Shown here: piece after piece, positions 51,463 through 61,119 of the stretch
How positions within the stretch are numbered: position 1 is the first letter of the stretch
Layout: each line of letters begins with the position of its first letter
Assembly (NCBI GenBank): GCA_039196965.1
Contig: JBCCUK010000017.1
Coordinates: 1-64,000 of the forward strand
Direction of reading: 5' to 3'
Source: CALLCD01 sp039196965
GTDB taxonomy: Bacteria > Pseudomonadota > Alphaproteobacteria > Caulobacterales > Hyphomonadaceae
DNA length: 64,000 nt
Notes under the pieces: generated by a model
What the model saw: only the letters and a program-made list of their open reading frames with translations
The model's database searches: none
What the model was told of the DNA's origin: nothing
Position numbers and translations under genes: made by a program

Positions 51463-51752
51463 CCGAGAAACTTGGCGCAGAGGCTGCGGTAGGTCAGCTG
51501 CAAGGCTGGTCAGTGCTGGACGGGGACCGCGATGCAATCACGAAGACGTTCAAATTCGCCGACTTCAAATCAGCCTGGGCATTCATGTCGGGGGCGGCCC
51601 TGAAAGCCGAGCAGATGGATCACCATCCCGAATGGTTCAATGTCTATAACCGGGTCGAAGTTGTTCTGACGACCCATGATGCCAATGGTGTGACTGATAA
51701 AGACACTGAGCTCGGCGGATTTATGGACGGCCTCGCGACGAGCCTGTCCTGA
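51459..51752 (+). CDS. phhB: Pterin-4a-carbinolamine dehydratase
   Basis: 97 residues, full length. Catalytic region MDHHPEWFNVYNRVEVVLTT with the downstream VTDKD is intact; the double His and the Pro-Glu-Trp match the family. It recycles the pterin cofactor of phenylalanine hydroxylase, though no hydroxylase gene is in the window. Its ATG overlaps the lipoprotein stop. Confidence 0.94.
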   Translation: MTEKLGAEAAVGQLQGWSVLDGDRDAITKTFKFADFKSAWAFMSGAALKAEQMDHHPEWFNVYNRVEVVLTTHDANGVTDKDTELGGFMDGLATSLS

Positions 51753-51761
51753 GGCTGATAT

Positions 51762-52499
51762 TCACCCGACGGCGCAGTAGCTGGCCCCATAAAGCTCCAT
51801 AGTGGCCGTATTCTGGACAAGGATCGCGCAGTCATATCCGGCAGGCATTTCCGGAATGGCATAGTTTGCTTCTTCTCCAGTCCAGTGTCCAATCGTTCGT
51901 GTGCCTACGGCGACATTGCGGCTCGCCAGCGTGCGACCCTTGTTTTCACCGCCTCGAACATCGGTCGACTGCTCAGGCAACAGCTTCACCATCACCACTT
52001 CCGCATCAACTGTAGACGATGCCTGTAATGGTGCCACGGTCACCGATGTCGGCTCCGCCATGATGTAGGCGGACGTTTTGGGAGCTGATCTGATCAGCTG
52101 GGACACTGCCCGGTTGCGCGACCCCGTTGTCTCGGTCTTTCCGTTGATGATCGCCTGAGGAGTGTAAACGCTCTTTACGCCTCGCAGCACCATATTGTAG
52201 TCGCGTTGCCGCTCGGTGTATTCAGAACTGGAATATGGATCTTCCCATTTGCCGGCGCGGCCATAAACGAGATCATCCCAATAGTCGACATGCCACTCGA
52301 TCACGACGATATCATCGCGCTCGGTCAGTTCACTGAAAAGCGCCTCTGCTGGTGGGCAGGACGAGCAGGACTGTGACGTGAACAGCTCTGCGAGAATGGG
52401 ATTTGACGGCAGCTCTTCTGCAGAATCCCCAAAGGATACAGGCGCGAGCATAGCCGCGAAGCCAATGAAAACAGATGATGTGCGCAAGGTCCAACGCAT
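51762..52499 (-). CDS. DUF1223 thioredoxin-like secreted protein
   Basis: 245 residues from the ATG at 52499, the point where a signal peptide begins (MRWTLRTSSVFIGFAAML). The longer upstream frame lacks one. Thioredoxin-like motif Cys45-SS-Cys48 (SCSSCPPAE), then EWHVDYWDDLV and a tyrosine-rich YTPQAIINGK. DUF1223 proteins are periplasmic thioredoxin-fold proteins of uncertain redox role. Convergent with phhB. Confidence 0.85.
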   Translation of the reverse strand: MRWTLRTSSVFIGFAAMLAPVSFGDSAEELPSNPILAELFTSQSCSSCPPAEALFSELTERDDIVVIEWHVDYWDDLVYGRAGKWEDPYSSSEYTERQRDYNMVLRGVKSVYTPQAIINGKTETTGSRNRAVSQLIRSAPKTSAYIMAEPTSVTVAPLQASSTVDAEVVMVKLLPEQSTDVRGGENKGRTLASRNVAVGTRTIGHWTGEEANYAIPEMPAGYDCAILVQNTATMELYGASYCAVG

Positions 52500-52692
52500 C
52501 GTGCATTGCCTCAATATCTTATAATACCTGCATATATTTTGGTGCCCGGGCCACGCACATGCAAATCGCATTTCATCACTGCCCCGTGTGCAACTGTTGA
52601 TAGGTACGGACCGAATATGAAAAGCGGCGGCTTGACGGGTTTGCCGAGACCTGAAAATCAGACGCACGGAAATAAAGTTATGGAGGATCGAT

Positions 52693-53466
52693 ATGGGGCG
52701 AGTTGATGGAAAAAAGGCACTGGTCACAGGCGGTGCCCAGGGGCTGGGCGAGGCGTCGGCGAAGATGCTGGCGCGGGAAGGGGCGAAGGTCACGGTCACC
52801 GATCTGAATGGCGACGGGGCCGAAGCGGTCGCCGCCGACATAAATGCGGCCCATGGCGAGGGCACAGCCTTCGCCTTCGCTCACGACGTCGCCAATGAAG
52901 AACAGTGGAAAAGCATTGCCCAATCTGCCCACGACGCCATGGGTGGGCTGAACGTTCTCCTCAATAACGCAGGGATTGGGTCCCTCGGAAGCGTTGAAGA
53001 TGAAGACTACGACATGTTCCGCAAGGTTCAGGTAGTGGATGTCGATTCGATATTCCTTGGATGCAAGTATGCCATTCCGCTGATGCGGGACCATGGGCTT
53101 GGCTCGATCATCAATATCTCGTCGATCGCCGGGATCATCGCCTCCGGAAATTATGTTTCCTACAATGCGGCCAAAGCTGCTGTTCGGCACATGTCGAAAT
53201 CGATTGCGCTTCATTGTGCGAAGACAGGCGGCCAGATCCGCTGCAATTCAATACATCCGACTTTTATCGACACACCGATCCTCGATGGCGTGAAGCAGAT
53301 GTTCGGCGAAGAAGAGGGCCTCGCCAAACTGGCACGCCAGGTGCCGCTCGGCCGTGTCGGGGAGCCGGATGATATTGCCTATGCCGTGCTCTATCTCGCG
53401 AGCGATGAGAGCAAGTTCATGACCGGTTCTGAGCTGAAAGTGGATGGTGGCATTTCCGCGATGTAG
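52693..53466 (+). CDS. Short-chain dehydrogenase/reductase
   Basis: 257 residues. NAD site TGGAQGLG (12-19) with Asp37 (TDLN) favouring NAD over NADP. NNAG at 91-94, catalytic Ser about 144, Tyr157 and Lys161 (YNAAK), and a C-terminal VDGG. It belongs to the cyclohexanol/3-alpha-hydroxysteroid dehydrogenase-like group. First of two adjacent SDR genes; both run toward murB, and no substrate is indicated. Confidence 0.88.
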   Translation: MGRVDGKKALVTGGAQGLGEASAKMLAREGAKVTVTDLNGDGAEAVAADINAAHGEGTAFAFAHDVANEEQWKSIAQSAHDAMGGLNVLLNNAGIGSLGSVEDEDYDMFRKVQVVDVDSIFLGCKYAIPLMRDHGLGSIINISSIAGIIASGNYVSYNAAKAAVRHMSKSIALHCAKTGGQIRCNSIHPTFIDTPILDGVKQMFGEEEGLAKLARQVPLGRVGEPDDIAYAVLYLASDESKFMTGSELKVDGGISAM

Positions 53467-53472
53467 GAGAGG

Positions 53473-54219
53473 GTGGCTGTGCACTCACTTCAAGGAAAGA
53501 CAATTCTGGTGACCGGTGCCTCGCGTGGCATTGGCGCAGCAACAGCGCTTGCCTGCGCCGAGGCTGGAGCCACCGTCCTGCCCCATGCGACAGGGATGAG
53601 TGATGCTGCGGCGGGTGTTTCTGCCAAGCTGGATACCGATTTCCTGTTTGAAGACCTGTCAGATGACGGAGCGGGAGGGCATCTCTTTGAAGCGGCCCTT
53701 GCGCGAGCTGATCGGATCGACGGGGTGGTGAACAATGCTGGCGTCTATCTGCCATCGCCGCTCACAGGCAGTGGTTGGGAGGATGGCTGGGCAAAGACCA
53801 TGGCCGTGAATGTGCAGGCACCGGCAGATATCTGCCGAGCGGCGGTGGCACATTTCCGCGAGCGTGATGGCGGAGGAACGGTGGTGAACATTGCCAGCCG
53901 GGCAGGGCACCGCGGCGACGGTCCGGACCATGCCGCTTATGCGGCCTCGAAAGGGGCGGTTCTTGCCATGACGAAGACCTGGGCGCGAGCCCTCGCAGAG
54001 GAAGACATACTTTTCTACGCCATCGCGCCGGGCTGGGTGGAGACCCGCATGGCACCTGAAGACATTAAAAAGCGCGCCGAAGCGGTTGCCGATATTCCCC
54101 TCGGCCGCGTGGCACAACCCGAAGAGGTTGCCGCAATGGCTGTGTTCCTGCTGACAGGCGCTTGCGCGTCGTCGGCTGGCGCGACCTTTGATATCAACGG
54201 CGCAAGCCATGTCCGCTAA
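53473..54219 (+). CDS. Short-chain dehydrogenase/reductase
   Basis: 248 residues from a GTG 6 bp after the previous SDR. TGASRGIG at 12-19, NNAG at 85-88, Ser140, Tyr154 and Lys158 (YAASK). The acidic end of beta-2 is missing (HATGM), so cofactor choice is unclear. Probably co-transcribed with the SDR upstream and murB downstream. Confidence 0.86.
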   Translation: MAVHSLQGKTILVTGASRGIGAATALACAEAGATVLPHATGMSDAAAGVSAKLDTDFLFEDLSDDGAGGHLFEAALARADRIDGVVNNAGVYLPSPLTGSGWEDGWAKTMAVNVQAPADICRAAVAHFRERDGGGTVVNIASRAGHRGDGPDHAAYAASKGAVLAMTKTWARALAEEDILFYAIAPGWVETRMAPEDIKKRAEAVADIPLGRVAQPEEVAAMAVFLLTGACASSAGATFDINGASHVR

Positions 54220-54230
54220 CAGAGTATCAT

Positions 54231-55169
54231 GTGAGTTCCATGCCCTTTGATTTTTCTATTTTGCCATCCGTACGCGGAAAGCTGTTCGAAAGTGCTTCGC
54301 TTGCGCCCTATACATGGTTCCGGGTTGGCGGCCCTGCTGATGCGCTTTTTATCCCCGAGGATGAAGAGGATCTTGCATCATTCCTGACGGATTTGCCGGA
54401 AGATGTGCCGGTCACCGTATTGGGAGTTGGATCGAATGTGATCGTCCGCGATGGCGGGATCGAAGGTGTTGTGGTGCGTCTGGCGGGCCGCCATTGGGGA
54501 CAGGTGCAGATTGAGGGAGCCGATGTGACGGCACATGCCGGGGCGCTTGATCTCTCCATTGCCAAGGCGGCAGCGAAGGCCGGCGTTAATGGTCTTGGGT
54601 TTCTGTCAGGGATTCCTGGATCAATAGGCGGGGCGATCCGCACAAATGCCGGCTGCTATGGACGCGAGCTGTCGGATGTCCTGCAGCGTCTGCGCGGCGT
54701 TCGCCGGGATGGCAACCGAATGGAAATGACGGCCGCTGACGTTCAGTTTTCTTATCGGCATACGAACTTTCCTGAAGATATTATCGTCACGCAAGTATTC
54801 CTGTCGGGTGACGGTCTTTCCGATCCAGATATTCTCCGTGAAGAGATTAAAACCCATCGCGACCGCCGCGCGGAAACGCAGCCGATTACAGAGAAGACCG
54901 GAGGCTCGACATTTGCCAATCCCGATCCGCCGGGAACGGAAAATCCGCGGTCATCCTGGAAACTGATCGAGGATGCCGGGTGCCGCGGGTTGATGGTTGG
55001 GGGCGCTCAGGTCTCCAAAAAACACTGTAACTTTCTGATCAATACCGGCGAGGCCACAGCCGCAGATCTGGAAGCCCTTGGCGAGCTTGTTCGTGCACGC
55101 GTACGCGATACCAGCGGCGTTGATCTGAGATGGGAGCTTCGGCGAATTGGACGTCTGGAAAGGGACTGA
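54231..55169 (+). CDS. murB: UDP-N-acetylenolpyruvoylglucosamine reductase
   Basis: 312 residues (GTG 54231; an ATG at 54240 gives MPFDFSIL). FAD-binding segments TVLGVGSNVIVRDGGI and GIPGSIGGAIRTNAGCYG, then the catalytic end VQVSKKHCNFLINTG (AQVSKKHC). It makes UDP-MurNAc for peptidoglycan. It is outside any cell-division cluster in this window but lies beside glmM and glmS, which make UDP-GlcNAc precursors. Confidence 0.93.
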   Translation: MSSMPFDFSILPSVRGKLFESASLAPYTWFRVGGPADALFIPEDEEDLASFLTDLPEDVPVTVLGVGSNVIVRDGGIEGVVVRLAGRHWGQVQIEGADVTAHAGALDLSIAKAAAKAGVNGLGFLSGIPGSIGGAIRTNAGCYGRELSDVLQRLRGVRRDGNRMEMTAADVQFSYRHTNFPEDIIVTQVFLSGDGLSDPDILREEIKTHRDRRAETQPITEKTGGSTFANPDPPGTENPRSSWKLIEDAGCRGLMVGGAQVSKKHCNFLINTGEATAADLEALGELVRARVRDTSGVDLRWELRRIGRLERD

Positions 55170-55174
55170 TATAC

Positions 55175-56521
55175 CTAGCTCGCTTTCCTGACGGCCTCGG
55201 CAACTTCCTCCACCGCGTTCACCATCTTTGTTTCGTTCTGGGCTTCGGCCATAACGCGCACAAGGGGCTCGGTGCCAGACTTGCGAATTACGAGGCGGCC
55301 GGACTTGCCGAGGCGTTTTTTCACTTTGGCGATGGTCTGTTTTACAACTGTGTCGTCGAGGGGATCGATATCGCCATAGCGGACATTGATTAGCTTCTGG
55401 GGGGCGGGATCAAAGACGCGCGCGACTTCTGCGAGGGGTTTGTCCGTCTCCACCATAACTGCAAGGACCTGCAGCGCGGCGATGAGGCCATCCCCCGTCG
55501 TCGAGAAGTCAGACAGCACTATGTGGCCTGATTGCTCGCCACCAAGATTGTATCCGCCAGCGCGCATCTCTTCCACCACATAGCGATCCCCCACCCGTGT
55601 GCGGATGAGTTTCAGGTCGATCCCAGCGAGATATTGCTCAAGTCCGAGATTGGACATGATGGTCGTGACGACGCCGGGCTTTGCCAGCTTCCCGGCCTCT
55701 TTCCACTGTGTTGCGATCAGGCCGATCAACTGGTCGCCATCGATTTCGTGGCCTTCGCCGTCGACGAGGATGCATCTGTCGGCGTCGCCGTCGAGGGCAA
55801 TGCCAATATCGGCGCGATAGGTCTTCACGGCTTTCTTCAGGGCGGCTGTGTCGGTGGACCCCACCTCATCATTGATGTTGAAACCGTTCGGGTCGACGCC
55901 GATGGGAAAGACCTCCGCTCCGAGTTCATAGAGGGCACGTGGGGCAACCTTGTAAGCGGCACCATTGGCGCAATCGACCACAATACGGAGGCCTGATAGG
56001 CGCATGCCTCGCGGGAAAGTCGCCTTCACAATCTCGATATAGCGCGAGGTGGCCTCATCAATCCTCAGGGTACGGCCGAGGTCTGGCGCGTCGGCGAGCC
56101 CACGGTTCAGCGGCTTGTCCATCAGGCTTTCTATTTCAAGCTCAATCTCATCGGAGAGCTTGTAGCCATCCGGGCCGAACAGCTTCAGGCCATTATCGTG
56201 ATAGGCATTGTGGGAAGCGGAGATCATAACGCCGAGATCTGCCCTTAAAGAGCGCGTCATCATGGCAACGCCCGGCGTCGGTAGCGGGCCGAACAGGGTG
56301 ACATCCATCCCCACGGCGGTGAATCCGGCGACTAGGGCGGGCTCAATCATATAGCCGGAAAGGCGTGTATCCTTGCCGATGACGACCGAGTGACGGCGGG
56401 CATCGGTTGACCGAAAATACTTTCCAGCAGCCATACCAAGGCGCATAGCTATTTCCGGGGTCATCGGGCTTTTGTTCGCCCGTCCGCGAATGCCGTCTGT
56501 GCCAAAATACTTGCGTGTCAT
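55175..56521 (-). CDS. glmM: Phosphoglucosamine mutase
   Basis: 448 residues from the ATG at 56521 with GGAGGG upstream; the longer frame starts in poor sequence. Phosphorylated Ser103 in ISASHNAYHDNG, metal site DGDADR (244-249), and RKSGTEPLVRVM at the C-terminus. It converts glucosamine-6-P to glucosamine-1-P. Convergent with murB and divergent from glmS, which feeds it substrate. Confidence 0.95.
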   Translation of the reverse strand: MTRKYFGTDGIRGRANKSPMTPEIAMRLGMAAGKYFRSTDARRHSVVIGKDTRLSGYMIEPALVAGFTAVGMDVTLFGPLPTPGVAMMTRSLRADLGVMISASHNAYHDNGLKLFGPDGYKLSDEIELEIESLMDKPLNRGLADAPDLGRTLRIDEATSRYIEIVKATFPRGMRLSGLRIVVDCANGAAYKVAPRALYELGAEVFPIGVDPNGFNINDEVGSTDTAALKKAVKTYRADIGIALDGDADRCILVDGEGHEIDGDQLIGLIATQWKEAGKLAKPGVVTTIMSNLGLEQYLAGIDLKLIRTRVGDRYVVEEMRAGGYNLGGEQSGHIVLSDFSTTGDGLIAALQVLAVMVETDKPLAEVARVFDPAPQKLINVRYGDIDPLDDTVVKQTIAKVKKRLGKSGRLVIRKSGTEPLVRVMAEAQNETKMVNAVEEVAEAVRKAS

Positions 56522-56635
56522 TACAAGGCCCTCCACGTGCCTTTCTCCAGTCGCAAACCCTTGTGATTTTTGCAATCTCCAAGAACTTATTTATGGGGAA
56601 CTGGCCAAGATGATGGCAGAGCGGAGGCAGATTGA

Positions 56636-58462
56636 ATGTGCGGCATAATCGGTATTCTGGGGAATGAGCCTGTAGCCTACAGGTTACTCGATGCTCTACA
56701 GCGGCTTGAATACCGGGGCTATGACAGTGCGGGCATCGCGACTCTGGACGAGGGTACGATCTCCCGTGTGCGGGCGAAGGGTAAGTTGCAAAACCTCCGT
56801 GAGGCGATGTCTGAAGATACCCCGGCCGGCACGTCCGGCATCGGACATACGCGTTGGGCGACCCATGGTGAACCGACAGTTACTAACGCCCATCCCCATA
56901 CGGCTGGACCTGTCGCCATTGTCCATAATGGCATTATAGAGAATTTCCGTGTGCTGCGCGAAGAGCTGGAGGCGGCTGGCCACGTCTTTGAGACGGATAC
57001 CGATTCAGAAACCATCGCGCACCTGATCGCCGACCGCTTGAAAGCCGGAGACAGTCCCGAAGAGGCCCTGCAAGTTACCCTCGGAAAGTTGGAGGGCGCA
57101 TTCGCCATCGCTGTCCTTTTCGAAGGTAAAGACGACTTGATGATCGGGGCGCGGCGGGGATCGCCGCTCGCAATAGGGGTAGGAGAGGGCGAGATGTTTC
57201 TTGGTTCCGACGCGCTGGCTCTCTCGCCATTCACCCGAAAGGTGATCTATCTGGAGGAAGGTGACTGGTGCACCATTTCCAGAACCGGGTATCAGATCTT
57301 TGATGCTGCAAACGTATCCGTGGGGCGACGGGCATACATGATCGAAGGGGCCGGTGCGGTGGTGGAGAAGGGCAATTACCGCCACTTCATGCAGAAGGAA
57401 ATCTATGAACAGCCCGAGGCTTCTGCCCGGACCATAGGGGCCTATCTCGATCCGTTGGACGAGACTGTGACCTTGCCCAGTACCGGCGACATCAATCTCG
57501 AAGACATCAAGGGCATCCAGATGGTGGCCTGCGGCACAGCCTATTATGCCTGTTGCGTGGCTGAATACTGGTTTGAGCAGATTGCCGAGCTACCAATCAA
57601 GGTCGATATTGCCTCCGAGTTCCGGTACCGCGATCCGAAGCTTCTACCCGGCGGACTGGCGCTTTTCGTGTCCCAATCGGGCGAAACGGCGGACACGCTC
57701 GCTGCATTGCGTTACTGCAAGGAGGCGGGGCTTAAGACCGCTGCGGTCGTCAATGTCACCACATCTACAATTGCTCGCGAAGCGGATATTGTGCTGCCAA
57801 TCCTCGCCGGGCCGGAAATTGGCGTGGCATCCACCAAGGCTTTCACAGGCATGCTTTGCGCGCTGGCATCATTGGCTCTTGCCATGGGCAAGGCGAGGGG
57901 ATGCGTTCCGCGAGAGGATGAAGTGCGGATGGTCCAGGCTCTGGAGTCCGTCCCCCGCCTCATGGCCGATGCACTGAAACTAGCAGAGCCGATCGCGGAG
58001 CTTTCCCGCGATCTCGCCAAGGCCCGAGACGTACTTTATCTCGGCCGCGGGGTTCACTTTCCGATCGCGATGGAGGGCGCTCTCAAGCTGAAGGAGATCA
58101 GCTATATCCATGCTGAGGGCTACGCCTCTGGTGAGCTCAAACATGGCCCCATTGCCCTCATCGATGAGAAGACGCCGGTGATTTTCGTTGCGCCGCACGA
58201 TCATCTCTTCGAGAAATCCCTGTCCAATCTCCAGGAGGTCGCCGCGCGTCGGGGGCCCGTCATTCTAATTTCCGACGGTAAGGGCATAACGGAATCTGCA
58301 GGAGCTGCAGCGCAAACCATCCCAATGCCACCTTGCGACCCCTTCATTGCGCCGATCCTCTACGCGCTGCCGGTACAGTTGCTCGCCTATCACACGGCCG
58401 TGGAGAAGGGCACCGATGTCGACCAGCCGCGGAACCTCGCAAAGTCGGTCACGGTTGAGTAG
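56636..58462 (+). CDS. glmS: Glutamine-fructose-6-phosphate aminotransferase
   Basis: 608 residues. The N-terminal glutaminase has catalytic Cys2 (MCGIIGILG), SGIGHTRWATHG and VHNGIIENF. The isomerase half has two SIS domains with FVSQSGETADTLAAL and HAEGYASGELKHGPIAL, and ends in a TVEKGTDVDQPRNLAKSVTVE-type tail. It makes glucosamine-6-P, the entry to UDP-GlcNAc. It is divergent from glmM across about 114 bp. Confidence 0.96.
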   Translation: MCGIIGILGNEPVAYRLLDALQRLEYRGYDSAGIATLDEGTISRVRAKGKLQNLREAMSEDTPAGTSGIGHTRWATHGEPTVTNAHPHTAGPVAIVHNGIIENFRVLREELEAAGHVFETDTDSETIAHLIADRLKAGDSPEEALQVTLGKLEGAFAIAVLFEGKDDLMIGARRGSPLAIGVGEGEMFLGSDALALSPFTRKVIYLEEGDWCTISRTGYQIFDAANVSVGRRAYMIEGAGAVVEKGNYRHFMQKEIYEQPEASARTIGAYLDPLDETVTLPSTGDINLEDIKGIQMVACGTAYYACCVAEYWFEQIAELPIKVDIASEFRYRDPKLLPGGLALFVSQSGETADTLAALRYCKEAGLKTAAVVNVTTSTIAREADIVLPILAGPEIGVASTKAFTGMLCALASLALAMGKARGCVPREDEVRMVQALESVPRLMADALKLAEPIAELSRDLAKARDVLYLGRGVHFPIAMEGALKLKEISYIHAEGYASGELKHGPIALIDEKTPVIFVAPHDHLFEKSLSNLQEVAARRGPVILISDGKGITESAGAAAQTIPMPPCDPFIAPILYALPVQLLAYHTAVEKGTDVDQPRNLAKSVTVE

Positions 58463-58466
58463 GCAT

Positions 58467-59900
58467 CTAGCCTATCCCAGCAAGCCTCCTCATTTCCTCT
58501 TTGACGGCGTCGAGCTCGGCAGTTGTCGGATTGATCAGTATCGCGGACGCGAACCAGTCGCCGAGAACATTGTAAACGTTCCCAGAGTCCACGTAGAAAG
58601 CTTCTCTGATAATTGGCCAATTTGTCAGGTCAGCATCAACGACTTCAATCAGATGAATGTTTCCGTCGGTCAGCCCCTGGGCGCTTGATGGCGCGGTTGC
58701 GCCATCCAAAAGCAATGTGGGCGTTCCCATACCAGCTGATGCCAGCAACGATCCGCTCTGCCAGTAATGACTATACTGGCTGCTTGTATTGGAGATCCAT
58801 AATCCAATCGAGTCAGTCGTCCGCATGGCGGTGAGATAGTGAACGCCTGTTCCCCATCCAGGGTTTGTGACTTCCAATGAGGAGTTGTGTCCGTCGGTTA
58901 GCCGCTTATGGAGCGCACCTTCCGATGCGTATATCGGATGTTGATTCACGTCGGCAGGAGCAACAAGGTGATTTCCATTGCCGGAAAGATCAGTGATGCG
59001 GCCGAACGTGCCGCCATTAACTGGCGAGCCGCCGGTCCCGTCCGGATTGATGGAAAGAGCATCGGGTGTTGATGGCCAAAATCCGGCTAGACTGCTGATT
59101 GCCGTTGCATCAAAGCCTGTCGGCGGCAGCGGCGGAGGAGGTGGTGGTGCAGGAGGGGGAGGCGGCGGCGGTGATCCGGAGCCACCGTCATCGGTCCCGG
59201 ATTGATCGGGCAGATCCACACCGTTCGGAAAGGACACCCGGCCATCCGGTGCCACATTGATCGCTGTTGCAAATGTATGTCCGTCATTGCTGACGCGGAT
59301 TTGAAACCCGTCTGGTCCGCCAAGTCCGATTTCCGCCTCGCCGCCAAACCCGGTCTGAAAAATGATCGATGCGGCATCACTTATGGATGCCCGATTGATT
59401 ATCAACCTGTGACTGTCTGCTTCGGCATTCAACAGCGTTACCGGACTGGTGACCGAAAGCCGGTTCACCGGATCTGCAGTAGTGTTGATGCCCAGCAAAG
59501 GCAGGGTTTCCACTGGGCCCACGGGGACACCCCCGCCTTCGCCAGCGCTGAAAGCCGTCCAGACACCGCTGGAATAGACAAGCAAGCTTTGGATTTCTGT
59601 GTTCCAGGCCCGCCAGCCTTCGCCGGGTGTGTAGAACATCCAGGCTCCGTCCTGAAATGCAGCGATTTCGCCGTCATGGCCTTCCCAGTCGCCGGTGCTT
59701 CCTGCCGCTGCAATGTAGCGGCTGCCGGGTTCAGGATCGGCGGGCGGGCTTGTCAGACTGGCACTTTGAACCGAGAGCTGAACGATGGCATCGAGCCCGC
59801 GTATTGCCTCATTGTGGGTGACATGCTTTTGCGCCTGGGCGGAAAGAATATAGGGTAGTCGGAGATTTTCGCTGCTGTCCAAAGTGATGTCTCCCGGCAA
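58467..59900 (-). CDS. DUF2793 protein with poly-Pro linker and LamG-like C-terminus
   Basis: 477 residues. The N-terminal DUF2793 region starts NLRLPYILSAQAQKHVTHN, a sequence seen in phage-tail and gene-transfer-agent-associated proteins of alphaproteobacteria. A Pro-rich linker of about 20 residues follows GSGS. The C-terminal half (LAGFWPSTPDALSI, TDLSGNGNHLVA, LTAMRTTDSIGLWIS) looks like a concanavalin/LamG fold, suggesting carbohydrate or surface binding. There is no other phage or GTA gene nearby, so it is an orphan. It converges on glmS and is divergent from the nucleotide-sugar genes. Confidence 0.75.
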   Translation of the reverse strand: MPGDITLDSSENLRLPYILSAQAQKHVTHNEAIRGLDAIVQLSVQSASLTSPPADPEPGSRYIAAAGSTGDWEGHDGEIAAFQDGAWMFYTPGEGWRAWNTEIQSLLVYSSGVWTAFSAGEGGGVPVGPVETLPLLGINTTADPVNRLSVTSPVTLLNAEADSHRLIINRASISDAASIIFQTGFGGEAEIGLGGPDGFQIRVSNDGHTFATAINVAPDGRVSFPNGVDLPDQSGTDDGGSGSPPPPPPPAPPPPPPLPPTGFDATAISSLAGFWPSTPDALSINPDGTGGSPVNGGTFGRITDLSGNGNHLVAPADVNQHPIYASEGALHKRLTDGHNSSLEVTNPGWGTGVHYLTAMRTTDSIGLWISNTSSQYSHYWQSGSLLASAGMGTPTLLLDGATAPSSAQGLTDGNIHLIEVVDADLTNWPIIREAFYVDSGNVYNVLGDWFASAILINPTTAELDAVKEEMRRLAGIG

Positions 59901-60048
59901 TTGCGATTTGCAGTTGGTGGGAGTTTAGTGAGAGGCTTTTCGCTGTTGGATAGATTTCAACGAGACAGACATTTGTGCGGTAGGAATACCTTGCAATATC
60001 AATGTGATCGCCTAGGGAAGCGGGTGTAGAAATACGGGGCATTCAGCC

Positions 60049-61119
60049 ATGATTGTATATCCAGTTCTCATGGTGGGTGGTGCCGGAACGCGCCTTTGGC
60101 CGGTGTCGCGCAGGGCACGGCCAAAACAGTTTCAGAACCTTGTCGACCCGAAGCGCAGCCTGTTTCAGGACACGATTTTGCGCATGCTCGAGACGGATGG
60201 TGCTTCGGAGATTGGGCCGCCGGTTGTTATCGGGTCTTCTGCCTATCAGGGGCTTATCGAGGAACAGCTCGACAGTATTGGTGTTGAGCCCGCGGCGATT
60301 GTTCTGGAACCAAAGCCGAAGAACACTGCAGCTGTGGCAGCCGTCGCGGCGAGGATCGTCGATCAATTGCCGGGAGACGGCCATTGCCTGCTGATGCCGT
60401 CCGATCACCATGTTCCGGGCGCAGGGGCTTTCCGTGCGGCCATGGAAGACGGCGTTCCGGCGTCCGATGAGGGGCTGATAGTCACATTTGGAATTGCCAT
60501 GACCCGCCCCGAAAAAGGGTTCGGCCACATCGAGCCGGGTGAGGAGATTCGCCACAATGTTCGCCGGATCAGGAGCTTTGTGGAGAAGCCCCAGCCCCCC
60601 CTCGATCAGGAGCTGTTCGATCGTGGGGCCCATGCTTGGAATGCTGGAATATTCCTGTTCAAGCCAGCGACAATGATCCGGGAGATGACCACCCATTGCG
60701 GAGACATTCTCAAAGCCGTGGATGCGTCTCTGCCGGACGGGCTTCCCACCAACCGGGTGGTCCATCTCGATCCTGCGGCGTTCGATGCCTGCCCCGGCGG
60801 ATCCGTTGATGTTGCTGTGATGCAGGAAACCGCCAACGCCGCGATGGTCGGTCCGGTAAATTGCGGCTGGAACGATATTGGTGGCTGGCTTGCCCTGTCG
60901 CAAATGCAAGACAACGCTTCGGCCGATATCGTTACACTCGACAGCGGATCGAGTTATGTGAAGTCGGACGGTTCAGTCTTGGTGGCCGGCATTGGCCTTG
61001 AGGACATGATCGTCGTCGCCCATGAAGGTGCCGTTCTTATTGTCCCGAAGGACCGGGCGCAGGATGTAAAGCGCATCATCGCCGAACTTGAGCGCCGCAA
61101 TATGGATGATCGGCTGTGA
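60049..61119 (+). CDS. Mannose-1-phosphate guanylyltransferase
   Basis: 356 residues. Nucleotidyltransferase signature GGAGTRLWPVSR (11-22) with RPKQF, the GDP-mannose type. Later ILVEPKPKNTAAVAAVAA-like VLEPKPKNTAAVA, FVEKP and NAGIFLF are as in ManC/CpsB without the isomerase half. It makes GDP-mannose for polysaccharides or glycans. It leads a four-gene nucleotide-sugar run and overlaps the next gene at GTGA. Confidence 0.93.
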   Translation: MIVYPVLMVGGAGTRLWPVSRRARPKQFQNLVDPKRSLFQDTILRMLETDGASEIGPPVVIGSSAYQGLIEEQLDSIGVEPAAIVLEPKPKNTAAVAAVAARIVDQLPGDGHCLLMPSDHHVPGAGAFRAAMEDGVPASDEGLIVTFGIAMTRPEKGFGHIEPGEEIRHNVRRIRSFVEKPQPPLDQELFDRGAHAWNAGIFLFKPATMIREMTTHCGDILKAVDASLPDGLPTNRVVHLDPAAFDACPGGSVDVAVMQETANAAMVGPVNCGWNDIGGWLALSQMQDNASADIVTLDSGSSYVKSDGSVLVAGIGLEDMIVVAHEGAVLIVPKDRAQDVKRIIAELERRNMDDRL

